Program-made: the position numbers and the translations under genes
Notes under the pieces: model-generated
Told to the model about the DNA's origin: nothing
The model's input: the letters and a program-made list of their open reading frames with translations, nothing else
Databases searched by the model: none
Shown: one piece after another, positions 36,108 through 45,982 of the stretch
How positions within the stretch are numbered: position 1 is the first letter of the stretch
Layout: each line of letters starts with the position of its first letter
DNA from: Nephrocerus scutellatus
Lineage: Eukaryota; Arthropoda; Insecta; Diptera; Pipunculidae
DNA: 64,000 nucleotides
Direction: 5' to 3'
NCBI GenBank assembly: GCA_947095585.1
Contig: OX352762.1
Coordinates: 30,108,669-30,172,668, forward strand

Positions 36108-36163
36108 TTAGTTTGGCAGAATTGCCGATGGGTTCTGATTTGTTCGTCTCCAAGTGCGTTTTA

Positions 36164-37104
36164 AAGGGTGATCAGATTGGAGGTACTTTTTCCAATAGGA
36201 TTTTTTTGACATGTCACGCGTGACTACTCTCAAACTAAATACATAATTTTATTCAGTATTCATTGACATTTCATCATGGAAAGACTAACGCCTCAACAAC
36301 GTTTACAAATCGTAGTTTTATTACAAAAATCGACGCTCTGTGAAAAGTGTTCATCGCGCGCTCAGGCCAACTTATGGTGTTCAGCGATGAGTCCCATTTT
36401 TGGCTTAATGGCTTCGTCAATAAGCAAAATTGCCGTATTTTGGCTGAAGAACAACCCGAAGCCATTCACGAACTGCCATTACATCCATTGAAAACTACCG
36501 CTGGGTGCGGCCTACAGGCTGGAGAAATCATCGGACCATATTTCTTCAAAGACGAGGCTGGCGCCAATGTAACAGTGCATGGCGAAAGCTATCACGCCAT
36601 GATAAACGTCTTTTTGTTGCCGGAAATTGAAGCCCGTGATCTCCACGACATTTGGTTCCAACAAGACGGCGTTACATCTCATACAGCCCGTGACACAATG
36701 GATTTACTGCGTCCTCGTTTCGGTGAGCAATTGATCTCTCGTGTCGGACCGGTGGATTGGCCACCAAGATCGTGTGATATCACACCTTTGGACTTTTTTT
36801 TGTGGGGGTATGTAAAGTCTAAATGTTTTGTGGATAAACCAGCTACGATTGAGGCATTGGAAGCCAACATCACTCAAGTTATTCGCGAGATACCGACCGA
36901 AGTCCTCGAGCGAGTCGTTCAAAATTAGTGTTTTCGGATGGCCGAATTATGGCGCAGTTGCGGCCAACATTTGAAAGGGATTATCTTCAAAAAATAAATG
37001 TCATAAATGGTTCTAATCTAAAATAAAAAAGATTGCCCAATCAATTTGAATGTTTGTTGTTTTATTTCAATTTAAAATCCGATACCTCTAAATTGATCAC
37101 CCTT
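36164..37104 (+). mobile_element. Tc1/mariner-superfamily deletion derivative inside BEL leader
   Basis: Terminal inverted repeats AAGGGTGATCA..TT.GAGGTA lie at both ends. The flanking TA dinucleotides (36162-36163 and 37105-37106) match the TA target of this superfamily. A start MERLTPQQRLQIVVLLQKS (36276, helix-turn-helix start) is joined by deletion to the catalytic half (36380-36928). The latter has FSDESHFWLNG, FQQDGVTSHTA and WPPRSCDITPLDFFLWGY, carrying the three catalytic acidic positions with 36 residues between the second and third. The DNA-binding part is missing, so it cannot encode a complete transposase. Confidence 0.9.
36347..36928 (+). pseudogene. Transposase catalytic-domain remnant
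   Basis: Open for 193 codons and ends ...EIPTEVLERVVQN. The frame retains the whole catalytic half in readable form, but the first lines (MFIARSGQLMV) are a junction with the deleted N-terminal half rather than a natural start. This is the transposase type commonly annotated in insects as Tc3-like. Confidence 0.75.
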
Positions 37105-37470
37105 TAGTAATTTCAAAGTGTTAATACGATTAGTTTTGTCGCCATTTTCAATCGGTTCTTGGTTATTATTTTGCTGGTTAAATCTGTACGAAATTCGAAC
37201 AATTGCATTTAAAATATAAAATCGTGCTTTACATATCATGTTCCGACGTTTTCACAGCCAGTGAATAACACTTGGAAGTCTCGTCTAGCGGAGCACCCAG
37301 CCGCCATTTTCTCAGCTAGCAAGTATTCATTTACTGTCGCAGCCAGTGACTTTGGGAAATCGGTGTTAATTGCTATATATGTTCGAAATGCTTGCCATAA
37401 ATAATATTGCCAAGAAAATATAAATTCAAGGTTATGGAAATTTATTACATAATAAATTTAATGTGATTTA

Positions 37471-37785
37471 AAGAACGCTTGTTCGATATCAGCCGCCACG
37501 CTGAAGCTACGAGCCAATCAAAATACGTCTTTTAAACTCGTGAGCCAATCGAAACGTTCGATCTATAAATTTGTCTTGTTTTTGAAGAACGCTTGTTCGA
37601 TATCAGCCGCCACGCTGAAGCTACGAGCCAATCAAAATACGTCTTTTAAACTCGTGAGCCAATCGAAACGTTCGATCTATAAATTTGTCTTGTTTTTGAA
37701 AAACGCTTGTTCGATATCAGTTGCTACGCTGAAGCTACTTGTATTAAACTTGTATGCTAATCGAAACGTTTAAGTTATAAAGCAT
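37471..37785 (+). repeat. Three 114-bp tandem units in the BEL leader
   Basis: Units begin at 37471, 37585 and 37699 with GAACGCTTGTTCGATATCAG. The first two are almost identical; the third is diverged and shortened. Each has the blocks CACGCTGAAGCTACGAGCC and AATCGAAACGTTCGATCTAT, with TATAAA near the unit end. They lie just before the polyprotein start at 37801. Leader repeats in LTR elements can carry promoter or packaging functions; here that is conjecture. Confidence 0.85.
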
Positions 37786-37800
37786 ACGCGAGACCATTTA

Positions 37801-40800
37801 ATGCAAGAAGGAAGGTACATGCTAAGAAGCGCGGTGGCTCAAGAAGATTCTTCAGAAGAAAGTGAATCACCAATAGAGGAAGAAGCAATGGACCAAGGAA
37901 CCATCACAACAATTTTGAACAGCCTGAACGAGCTTCGCACATCCGTACAAGAACTTCGAAACAGTACGGCGGACAGCCAAAAGGATATTGAAAAATTAAA
38001 CGAAAAACTGCAAATGCACACCACCGTTGCCACTGCCGCCAATGAAGCAGTTGTCCAGTTTCCTCAAAACGTTTCGCCATTGCTGTCTAACAGTCAAACT
38101 GGAGTCACCGCCGCCAATGATGCAACAACAACAATAAAGTTGCACGATCTACCAGTATTTTCGGGAAATGTGGAAGAATGGCCCTTATTTCTTGCCAATT
38201 ATAATGACACCACCAATGATTTCAAATATACAAATCGTCAAAACTTAATGCGATTGCAGAAATGTTTAGTAGGACCGGCAAGGGAAGCTGTCGCTTCGAT
38301 GTTAATTCATACGCAAGATGTTTCTGACGCAATCGACGAATTAAATTTCCGTTTTGGAAGAGCGGATTTACTTGTCCGACACCAGCTCAGTAAAATTCAA
38401 AAATTTCCAGCTATAGCAGAGAGTCGAGTGGATCAACTCGTTTCGTTCTCAACGCAAGTACGCAATGTTGTTGCGTTCCTAAGATCGGCCAACAGTGAAC
38501 ATAATCTCACAAATTCTTCAATTTTGGATGAGCTGGTTACGAAACTCCCTCTGGACAAACAGTACGAGTGGGCGAAACATTCGGCAACAGTTAAGCCGTA
38601 TGCCAACATTGCCGACTTTTCAAAGTGGTTATGCGAATTAGCAAGAATCGTATGCCTTATGCCGTCAACTTCGTTTAAAGGTAGTGGCACATCAAAACAG
38701 CCACTACAGCCACGACGCATAATGCACATAAATGAAAATACGCGAGCCCAGTCAGAAGTTCAACAAACTATTAAGTGCTACGAGTGTGGTGGAAATCATT
38801 TCATTTCAAATTGCAACGAATTTAATGAGTCGCCAGATCGCTGGCATAAAGTCAAAAGTATGCGTTTATGTTTTTCATGTCTACGCAAAGGTCATAGCAC
38901 AGGAAATTGCCGTTCCAAGAAACTGTGTAGCGTTAATGGATGCCGACGCTATCATCATAGCAGCCTACATGATGAATCATCAGCCACCAGAATACCAGTT
39001 GCTTCAACAACATTGTCTAGGAGCAACGTCCAGCCGTTATTAAGTTGCCCTACGACATCGTCGCTAGGGGGTATACTTTTTAAAATCGTACCGGTTACAC
39101 TATTTGGACCAAATGGGAAAATCGAAGTTTTCGCCATGTTTGACGAAGGTTCCGCCATATCCATTATAGAGGAAGACATAGCCTTTAAACTGGGACTTAG
39201 AGGTCAGCCTAAGCCGTTAACTCTTCAGTGGTATGGACAAAGGGTAACCAAAGAACAACCATCAGCAGTTAACCTTGAAATAAGAGGTGCAAGTGAGACA
39301 ACTAGTTTTACAATTAAAAATTGTCGCACAGTCCGAAATCTTAATTTACCGTCTCAATCGTTTGACAAGTCACAGTTTCAACATTTGGAGTTTCTGCCAC
39401 TGAAAAACTTCAAAATGGTCAAACCAGTTATCCTTCTCGGACTAGACAACGCTCATCTTGGAGCGTCTTCAACTACTGTTCAGTCTGGTGACAAAGGTCC
39501 CATCGCCGTCAAAACCAAACTGGGATGGATAGCATATGGACCGAACAAAAGCCCTTCAACATCAACGCCGTTAGTGTTGTTTATACGAGAACAACAGCCC
39601 TATGCAGAATTGCACAACATGATGATTGAGTACTTCGCCGCCGACAATTTTGGTATCAATACCACGCCCACACTAATTGAGTCCGAAGAAGATAAACGAG
39701 CCCGCCAAATTCTAAAAGAGACAACACATCGTATTGGTAAAAGATACGAAACTGGTCTTCTATGGAAGAGCCCTCGACTCATCCTGCCTGACAGCTTCAA
39801 GATGTCCGAAAAACGCCTGTTCGGAATCGAGAAGAAGATGAGCCAAGACAACGATTTTGCCGCCAATTATAAAAATAATATGTCTAAATACATCGAAAAA
39901 GGATACGCCAGAAAACTCTCCCAAGAAGAACTGATGAACAACAACCAACCGATATGGTACTTGCCACATTTTGCCGTGCAAAGCCCGCACAAACCAAATA
40001 AATTGAGGATAGTTTTCGACGCTGCAGCCTCAGTAGATGGAAAAAGCCTTAACTCTGTACTACTTAAAGGACCCGAACAAGCCAAGTCCTTAATAAACAT
40101 TCTTTTCAAATTCCGAGAAGGTGCAATTGGCATTGCCGCCGACATAGAAGAAATGTTTTCGCAAATCCGCATTAAACCAGAAGACCAACATGCCCAACGG
40201 TTCTTGTGGAGGAACGGAGACAAAAATAAGCCAATTGATCACTATGCCATGGTTTCCATGATCTTTGGAGCCGTTTGTTCGCCATGCAGTGCTGAATATA
40301 TCAAGAATGTCAATGCCCAGGAGCATCAACAACAATACCCCGAAGCAGCAGCAGCCATAATTAATCAACATTATGTCGACGATTATGTGGCTAGTTTTAG
40401 TCAAGTAGAAGAAGCCATACGAATTTGTACCGAAGTGGTAAAGATCAACAGGAAAGCCGGATTTGTTTTAAGACAGTTCATTTCAAATTCAACTCGTCTA
40501 AAGTCATACATGAACCAGAGCCCTACAGGAGGTGCCACCACCGTGAATATGGAACACCAAGCTACTTCAGAAAAGGTGCTGGGTATGCATTGGGACACTG
40601 TCGTCGATAGTTTCGAATTCAAAACTAAGTTCCACCACATACCTCCAGATGTCTTAGAAGGAATTCGTCCGCCTACAAAACGAGAGCTCCTAGGGATCGT
40701 GATCTTTGATCCATACGGATTGCTCGCTGAATTCCTCCTGTCCCTAAAAATAATAGTCCGGGACACTTGGAAAAACAACATAGCTTGGGATGATCCACTG

Positions 40801-42957
40801 CCTGCAGATATAAGTAACAAATGGAAGTTATGGTGGAAAGAATTCCTCCAAAATATCAACACATTCAAAATCCAGCGTTGTTATTCGCCGCACATGAACA
40901 AATCCGAGGAAATTCAATTGCACATATTTGTAGATGCCAGCCAAGTTGCCTTTGCTGCTGCCGGTTACTTTCGAATCAGCCACGCAAAAGGAGTCGACGT
41001 TGTTTTCGTTTTTGGTAAAACTCGTGGAGCACCTCAACGTATTATGTCTATTCCCAGATTGGAATTGCAAGCTGCAGTCCTAGGGACCCGTCTCAGCAAA
41101 GTAATAGTTCGCAATCACGATATCAAAATATCCCAGGTCATTTTCTGGACTGATTCAAGAACCCTCTTATATTGGATCAATTCAGCTGAACGAAAATATA
41201 AAGCATTTGTGGGTCACCGCATTGGAGAAATTCTTACGTCAACAGAACCATCCCAATGGCGTTGGACGCCAACAAATAAGAATAGCGCAGATGTAGCCAC
41301 TCGCGCGAAAAGTTCTCCGAAACTTAATTCGAGTAGCATCTGGCTTTCTGGCCCAGAATTTCTACAACTACCTGAATATAACTGGCCTGCCACAATAATC
41401 CCACTGCCGTCAAACGGACCAGAAGAAGAAGAAGTCAAGCCTTGTCTAATTGTCCAATGTGAAACAGGTAACAATTTAGTTATCGTTTTTAATCGTTTCT
41501 CTTCTTATTTAAAGCTCATACGAACGATAGCATACGTAAGGCGTGCGGTCAGAAAATTCCTTTGCCTGGGAAAGCTTTCAACGCTGCGTATAACGAATGG
41601 TTTGCTGACAGTCGACGAGATAATCAGTGCAGAAAATCATTTATGCCGTATGGTTCAAGAAGATGAATATCAAAAGGAAATTGCCGCCCTGAAGTCATCA
41701 AAACCTATTTTAAAAAATAGCCCAATACATTCATTGATGCCGTACCTGGACCCCGACGATCTTTTACGGGTTCGAGGTCGCATCGACGAAGCCCTTTATT
41801 TGCCACTGCAAACAAGACGTCCAATTTTGTTGCCGCAGAAGCACATAGTTTCCGAGCTTATTATGTGCCACTTTCACGAGAAACTCTACCATCAAAATTC
41901 AGCAGTAGTTCTCAACGAAGCTCGCCAAAAGTTTTGGATTCCACGTGCCAAGTCTCTTCTTAAAGCCGCACAAAAAAGATGTATGAAGTGCAAGATCGAG
42001 AAATCCAAACCAGTGCCACCCTTCATGGGTCAGCTGCCAATTGACCGCGTCACTCCATACGTGCGTCCGTTTACCTACACGGGAGTTGACTTATTTGGCC
42101 CCTTTAACGTGGCTATTGGAAGACGACGAGAAAAGCGATGGGGAGTAATATTTACTTGCCTGACAGTGAGAGCCGCCCATTTGGAGTTAGCAGAGAATCT
42201 ATCCACGGATGCCTTCATCGTATGTCTCCGCAACTTCATCAATCGAAGAGGTACACCGGTCAGAATTAGAAGCGACAATGGTACCAACTTTATTGGAGCC
42301 CAACGAGAATTGAAAGACAGTCAATTATTTGATGTTGACCATATACAAAGGGAAGCCACTAACCGTAATATCGAATGGGTATTCAATTGTCCCGCCAATC
42401 CTAGCTCAGGAGGTTGCTGGGAGCGACTAATTCGGATAATTAAAAGACTACTCCTACGAACACTGTCAGACCAGACACCCAGGGTAGAAACCCTACGAAG
42501 TGTATTTATCGAGGCCGAAAACATCATAAATGAAGACGACGAACCATTGACGCCGAACCATTTCTTGATAGGCTGCGTAAACTCTACACAGACGCCTCAT
42601 CCAGTTGATGATAAAATCTGCCTCAGGAAACAATGGAGAATATGTCAAAATCTTAAAGATCGCCTATGGAAGAGATGGACCGTCGAATACCTACCACAGC
42701 TGCTAAAACGACCAAAATGGCACGATGAAGTACGCCCACTGAAAGTCAACGATCTGGTCATAATTTGCGAATCAGGTCAGTCTCGTAGTCAAATGCGTAA
42801 AGGCCGAATAGTTCGAGTATTTCCTGCCAAAGATGGACAAGTGCGGTTTGCAGAGGTCAAAACCGCAACCGGACATATCCGCCGCCCAGCCACGAAACTT
42901 GCCGTCATTGCCGTTGATGGTGAATCCCTGGGTGATTCACGGGGGGAGGAGTGTTAG
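37801..42957 (+). CDS. BEL/Pao Gag-Pol polyprotein, 1718 aa, intact
   Basis: One frame. Acidic N-terminus and coiled coil (residues 15-75); DUF1759-type Gag (about 115-290, LPVFSGNVEEWPLFLANYND); zinc knuckles near 326-338 (CYECGGNHFISNC), 357-370 (CFSCLRKGHSTGNC) and 375-390. The retropepsin active Asp is D448 (MFDEGSAISII). RT spans about 700-960, with the catalytic pair YVDD at 858-861 and an RNase H-like region (IFVDASQVAFAAAG, FWTDSRTLLYW) after it. Integrase has an H2C2 finger (H1360s-C1400s region, CMKCKIEK) and catalytic D1430, D1492 and E1541 (SGGCWERL). The C-terminal DUF5641-type domain ends TGHIRRPATKL. The stop TAG lies inside the first bases of the 3' LTR. All key residues are present, so it may be competent; expression is unknown. 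Confidence 0.95.
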   Translation: MQEGRYMLRSAVAQEDSSEESESPIEEEAMDQGTITTILNSLNELRTSVQELRNSTADSQKDIEKLNEKLQMHTTVATAANEAVVQFPQNVSPLLSNSQTGVTAANDATTTIKLHDLPVFSGNVEEWPLFLANYNDTTNDFKYTNRQNLMRLQKCLVGPAREAVASMLIHTQDVSDAIDELNFRFGRADLLVRHQLSKIQKFPAIAESRVDQLVSFSTQVRNVVAFLRSANSEHNLTNSSILDELVTKLPLDKQYEWAKHSATVKPYANIADFSKWLCELARIVCLMPSTSFKGSGTSKQPLQPRRIMHINENTRAQSEVQQTIKCYECGGNHFISNCNEFNESPDRWHKVKSMRLCFSCLRKGHSTGNCRSKKLCSVNGCRRYHHSSLHDESSATRIPVASTTLSRSNVQPLLSCPTTSSLGGILFKIVPVTLFGPNGKIEVFAMFDEGSAISIIEEDIAFKLGLRGQPKPLTLQWYGQRVTKEQPSAVNLEIRGASETTSFTIKNCRTVRNLNLPSQSFDKSQFQHLEFLPLKNFKMVKPVILLGLDNAHLGASSTTVQSGDKGPIAVKTKLGWIAYGPNKSPSTSTPLVLFIREQQPYAELHNMMIEYFAADNFGINTTPTLIESEEDKRARQILKETTHRIGKRYETGLLWKSPRLILPDSFKMSEKRLFGIEKKMSQDNDFAANYKNNMSKYIEKGYARKLSQEELMNNNQPIWYLPHFAVQSPHKPNKLRIVFDAAASVDGKSLNSVLLKGPEQAKSLINILFKFREGAIGIAADIEEMFSQIRIKPEDQHAQRFLWRNGDKNKPIDHYAMVSMIFGAVCSPCSAEYIKNVNAQEHQQQYPEAAAAIINQHYVDDYVASFSQVEEAIRICTEVVKINRKAGFVLRQFISNSTRLKSYMNQSPTGGATTVNMEHQATSEKVLGMHWDTVVDSFEFKTKFHHIPPDVLEGIRPPTKRELLGIVIFDPYGLLAEFLLSLKIIVRDTWKNNIAWDDPLPADISNKWKLWWKEFLQNINTFKIQRCYSPHMNKSEEIQLHIFVDASQVAFAAAGYFRISHAKGVDVVFVFGKTRGAPQRIMSIPRLELQAAVLGTRLSKVIVRNHDIKISQVIFWTDSRTLLYWINSAERKYKAFVGHRIGEILTSTEPSQWRWTPTNKNSADVATRAKSSPKLNSSSIWLSGPEFLQLPEYNWPATIIPLPSNGPEEEEVKPCLIVQCETGNNLVIVFNRFSSYLKLIRTIAYVRRAVRKFLCLGKLSTLRITNGLLTVDEIISAENHLCRMVQEDEYQKEIAALKSSKPILKNSPIHSLMPYLDPDDLLRVRGRIDEALYLPLQTRRPILLPQKHIVSELIMCHFHEKLYHQNSAVVLNEARQKFWIPRAKSLLKAAQKRCMKCKIEKSKPVPPFMGQLPIDRVTPYVRPFTYTGVDLFGPFNVAIGRRREKRWGVIFTCLTVRAAHLELAENLSTDAFIVCLRNFINRRGTPVRIRSDNGTNFIGAQRELKDSQLFDVDHIQREATNRNIEWVFNCPANPSSGGCWERLIRIIKRLLLRTLSDQTPRVETLRSVFIEAENIINEDDEPLTPNHFLIGCVNSTQTPHPVDDKICLRKQWRICQNLKDRLWKRWTVEYLPQLLKRPKWHDEVRPLKVNDLVIICESGQSRSQMRKGRIVRVFPAKDGQVRFAEVKTATGHIRRPATKLAVIAVDGESLGDSRGEEC
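42941..42951 (+). other. BEL/Pao polypurine tract
   Basis: GGGGGGAGGAG directly before the 3' LTR, overlapping the last codons of the polyprotein (Gly-Glu-Glu). Confidence 0.85.
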
Positions 42958-43273
42958 AGAGAGACGACTGATAGTGACCGACATCGTACTTGATGCTGAC
43001 AAGCAGTATAGCGCAGCAATACGAAAGTTGAATTGAGTTGAAAAGTAGACGTCGTGCAGTTCAGAACACATCGCAGAAATACTTCTGCCAACAAGCCGCG
43101 ACACAAGCCGTAATACCAAACCGAAACACGCGATAAAACACAAGCCGCCATTTTAACACTTCTTACTAAACTCCAAATATTTAATTATATTCAATACAAT
43201 AAACATTCCTTTAATATAAACATTACAGTGGTGTCTTTTTATTCAAGCTCTGCCGCCGCCGTCGCACCCTACA
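42952..43273 (+). repeat. BEL/Pao 3' LTR
   Basis: Base-for-base equal to 35786-36107 on reading both through. The polyprotein stop codon is at 42955-42957, within the LTR. Confidence 0.93.
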
Positions 43274-43584
43274 CTTTATACGATGGTGGTTTGATAAGTC
43301 AGTGACTTTTTTCATAAAATATATTTTTTCGGCAAAAAAGCGTTTTATTTCTTAGTCCAGCGCTTTACCCATTTTTTATTCCTTCCAAATAATAGGTTTT
43401 CCCGAGGCCCTCTAAATAAAAGTTTTTTTCAGTGATGATCTCTTCGTTAGACCCAAATCTTTTACCGCCCCGCCATTTCTTTAGGTTTGGAAACAGGAAA
43501 TAGTCGCAGAAGGCTAAATCTGAAGAATATGCTGGATGTGCTAGCAGTTCGGAGCCCAATTTATTGACTTTTGCCATGTTGCCT

Positions 43585-44055
43585 ATATAGAGGTGGGGTC
43601 AGATCTATGGAGACGGGGTCTATTCCCCTATATTTATCCCTTTTTAGGCTTTTCATCCTAGACATAGAGTTGAAAATTACCAATTTTTATCTTAAATTAT
43701 ATGGTGGCGACCAAAACACTCGATTCCACCAGGAGTAATGAGTCAGTAAGTGAGTTTTCTATTACTATCATTCGCTAACACTGGCAAATCAAAAGTTAAA
43801 CTGCGTAACACACACTCATCAATTTACACGCAAGCTGTGTCATTAAAATGTACAACAGCTGGAATCTGAATCCGAATTCGAATGTCAAAACCAGCCAAAA
43901 CCAGCAAAACAGCAGGTCTTCTTATTCCAAAGAGAATATAGATTATAGATAGTGCATAGTGCATAGTGTTGTTGTAATTCCTTATTCCTCGGCAAATAAA
44001 ATACAGCTAACGTCAATTATACACTCAAGAATGGAATGAGTGGTGCCGCAACAAC
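43585..44055. repeat. Repeat family C inserted in mariner
   Basis: Separates adjacent codons of the mariner transposase. Its right 130 bp (GAATTCGAATGTCAAAACCA, then ATTCCTTATTCCTCGGCAAA) reappears at 47049-47160, so this is a dispersed sequence. Ends and class were not determined. Confidence 0.6.
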
Positions 44056-44371
44056 TACACACGTGTGCAACCCGTGCATTGTCTTGATGGAACAGTAATT
44101 GTTTTTCTTCAGCACTTCTTGCTTCAAATCAATATCGAATCTGTCCAAAAGCTCTGAATAATATTCGCCGGTGATCGTTTTACCTGCGTCCATTCCAAAA
44201 AAAACTGTGGACAGACCCACTTTGGCCTTCTTTGGTGCATGTTCACCCGGAGAATCCCACTATCTTTTTTTTTATAATGTACACACGCTAAAGGGGTTTG
44301 AACCCTTATAATGCTTAGCACAGCGTGGGCGTTAGGAAATTAGGGAGGAAAAGATGAGATGTCTATGCACG

Positions 44372-45982
44372 GGTTTTTTTTTTTTTAGATTAAGATATTT
44401 TATTAAACATTTAAGTAATATACAATTTTGACTTAAAACTAAACTTATAACTATTATTAATAAGTGTCGGCTCAACAATAGGGGCCCGACGTATTTACAT
44501 TGTCTTTTTTTGTATTGCTTATTACTAAACAATAATTTTGACTACTTAATCTACTACATGTTTTTATTTAAACAATTATTTTTAAAAAAAACAACCCATA
44601 AAAATTAAAATTGTTCATCTAAATTCTCTAATCGCAGAAAATGATATGGGAGGCCCTCGATCCTGGGCCATTTTTTTTTATTGTAGGAGAAAATCATAGA
44701 AACAGACATTTGACATCAGATGTTAAAATTGGAAATGCTCAGATCATTTTATTCCGAGCACTTAGAGCACGCTCATACTCTGAGCAAATAAGAAACACGA
44801 ACATTTATCTTGAGAACTCTTTGACTGCTCTGAACTAATTTATGAAAACGCCAAATGACAGAATATTGCGAAAACTTGTTGTTCTATCTGTAAGTTGATA
44901 TCGACAACAAAAAACGACATCAATAAAAATAAAAATAAATAAAAATTCAGTAAATAAAAATGTAAGTTGAATTAAGCATAAAACATTTATGTCTCGTTTC
45001 ATTTGCTGGGTTCATTTGTGCGTGAGCTAAGATTTCTCTCTCTCTCTACCACCAAAACCATGCAGCGCAGCCGACTGCGCAGCACACACCGCACACAGTC
45101 CATAAAGGGCGACGAATATCTGATGCCAGTATAGATATTTACAAAATGTATAAGGGCCTTGCCCGGGACCCAATCACTACCAAATTTTCGAAAAAGTATT
45201 GTTTATTAGGTATACACATGTGTGTAAAATTTGAAGAAAATCGGGTAAATTTTTTAAAATTTTTGTATGGGAGCCCCCCGACCCCGCAGCCCGAGGGGCT
45301 CCTCCGGAAATACACATGTGTGCAAAATTTCAATAAAATCGGGCCATGGGAAGTGGGTTAAAAATTGATCGCCAGAATCCACGACAGACGACCGACGACC
45401 AACGACCGAAGACCGACCCACGGGCAAGTGAAGTTAATATAGAGAATTTAATAAAATAAAAATGAAAAAAAATATAGGAGGATGTATAAACAGGGCGATC
45501 TTAAGCCTCTGTAATGTTGATTGCTGGCCTTCTCGTAGAAGGAGACTTCTTGATTATTAAAGATGTCGTCGAATCTAGCATCTGTGAATCCTCTGATGTG
45601 TATGTACCGGTGACTTGGCTCGATTTCTTCGCTTCTCAGTCCTTGCATCTCAGGACTTGGATGAGTTTCCAATCCGTCGACGAATTTCCTCGCCATTTGG
45701 AACAAGTGGTCGGTTATTGGCAGCAGACCTGCTGCTTCGTAAAGTCTTGCAGTCGACACAAACTTATAGCTGTTTGGTACCCTCCAGAGTCCTGTACAGA
45801 TCCTTAGTACCTTCCTTTCAAAAAGGGAGATCTTCTTCATCGTTGTTGGTGAGACGGTGAACCATATGGGATAGCCATAGGTTGTCACTGGCCTGATGAG
45901 CTGCTTTTTAATGAGCAGCCTGGTGTTGTTAGACAGTCAGTTTCGTCTTTTTAGTAGCGGGTTCACCAAATGAAGAGCGTAG
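44372..45982 (-). mobile_element. LINE-1 family 3' end, copy 2, split by repeat A
   Basis: Exact 12-bp target duplications TGTCTATGCACG at 44360-44371 and 45983-45994. A T run on the plus strand at 44374-44386 is the poly(A) tail. Coding end of ORF2 on the minus strand: MTTYGYPIWFTVSPTTMKKI, FERKVLRICTGLWR, ARLYEAAGLLPITDHLFQMA (45888-45500). The 3' UTR is interrupted by repeat A (about 44584-45450). Copy 1 at 18168-18696 lacks that insert. Confidence 0.88.
44584..45450 (+). repeat. Repeat family A inserted in LINE-1 3' UTR
   Basis: Comparison with the uninterrupted LINE-1 copy fixes the ends: 5' AAAACAACCCATAAAAATTA and 3' TTAATATAGAGAATTT, about 866 bp. No obvious long target duplication is visible in the AT-rich flanks. 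Imperfect inverted terminal words AAATTCTCTA/TAGAGAATTT occur near the two ends. Confidence 0.8.

Larger units (their letters stand above)
35786..43273 (+). mobile_element. Complete BEL/Pao LTR retrotransposon with identical LTRs
   Basis: Flanked by 5-bp target duplications CTTTA (35781-35785 and 43274-43278), the size typical of BEL/Pao. Two 322-bp LTRs (35786-36107 and 42952-43273) are identical by inspection, with TG...CA ends. One uninterrupted polyprotein frame covers gag to integrase. A 941-bp Tc1/mariner-type element sits in the leader, and three 114-bp units precede the frame. A purine tract GGGGGGAGGAG (42941-42951) abuts the downstream LTR. Identical LTRs mean a very recent insertion. 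It is in the opposite orientation to lbk, in its 28.2-kb intron. Confidence 0.95.
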
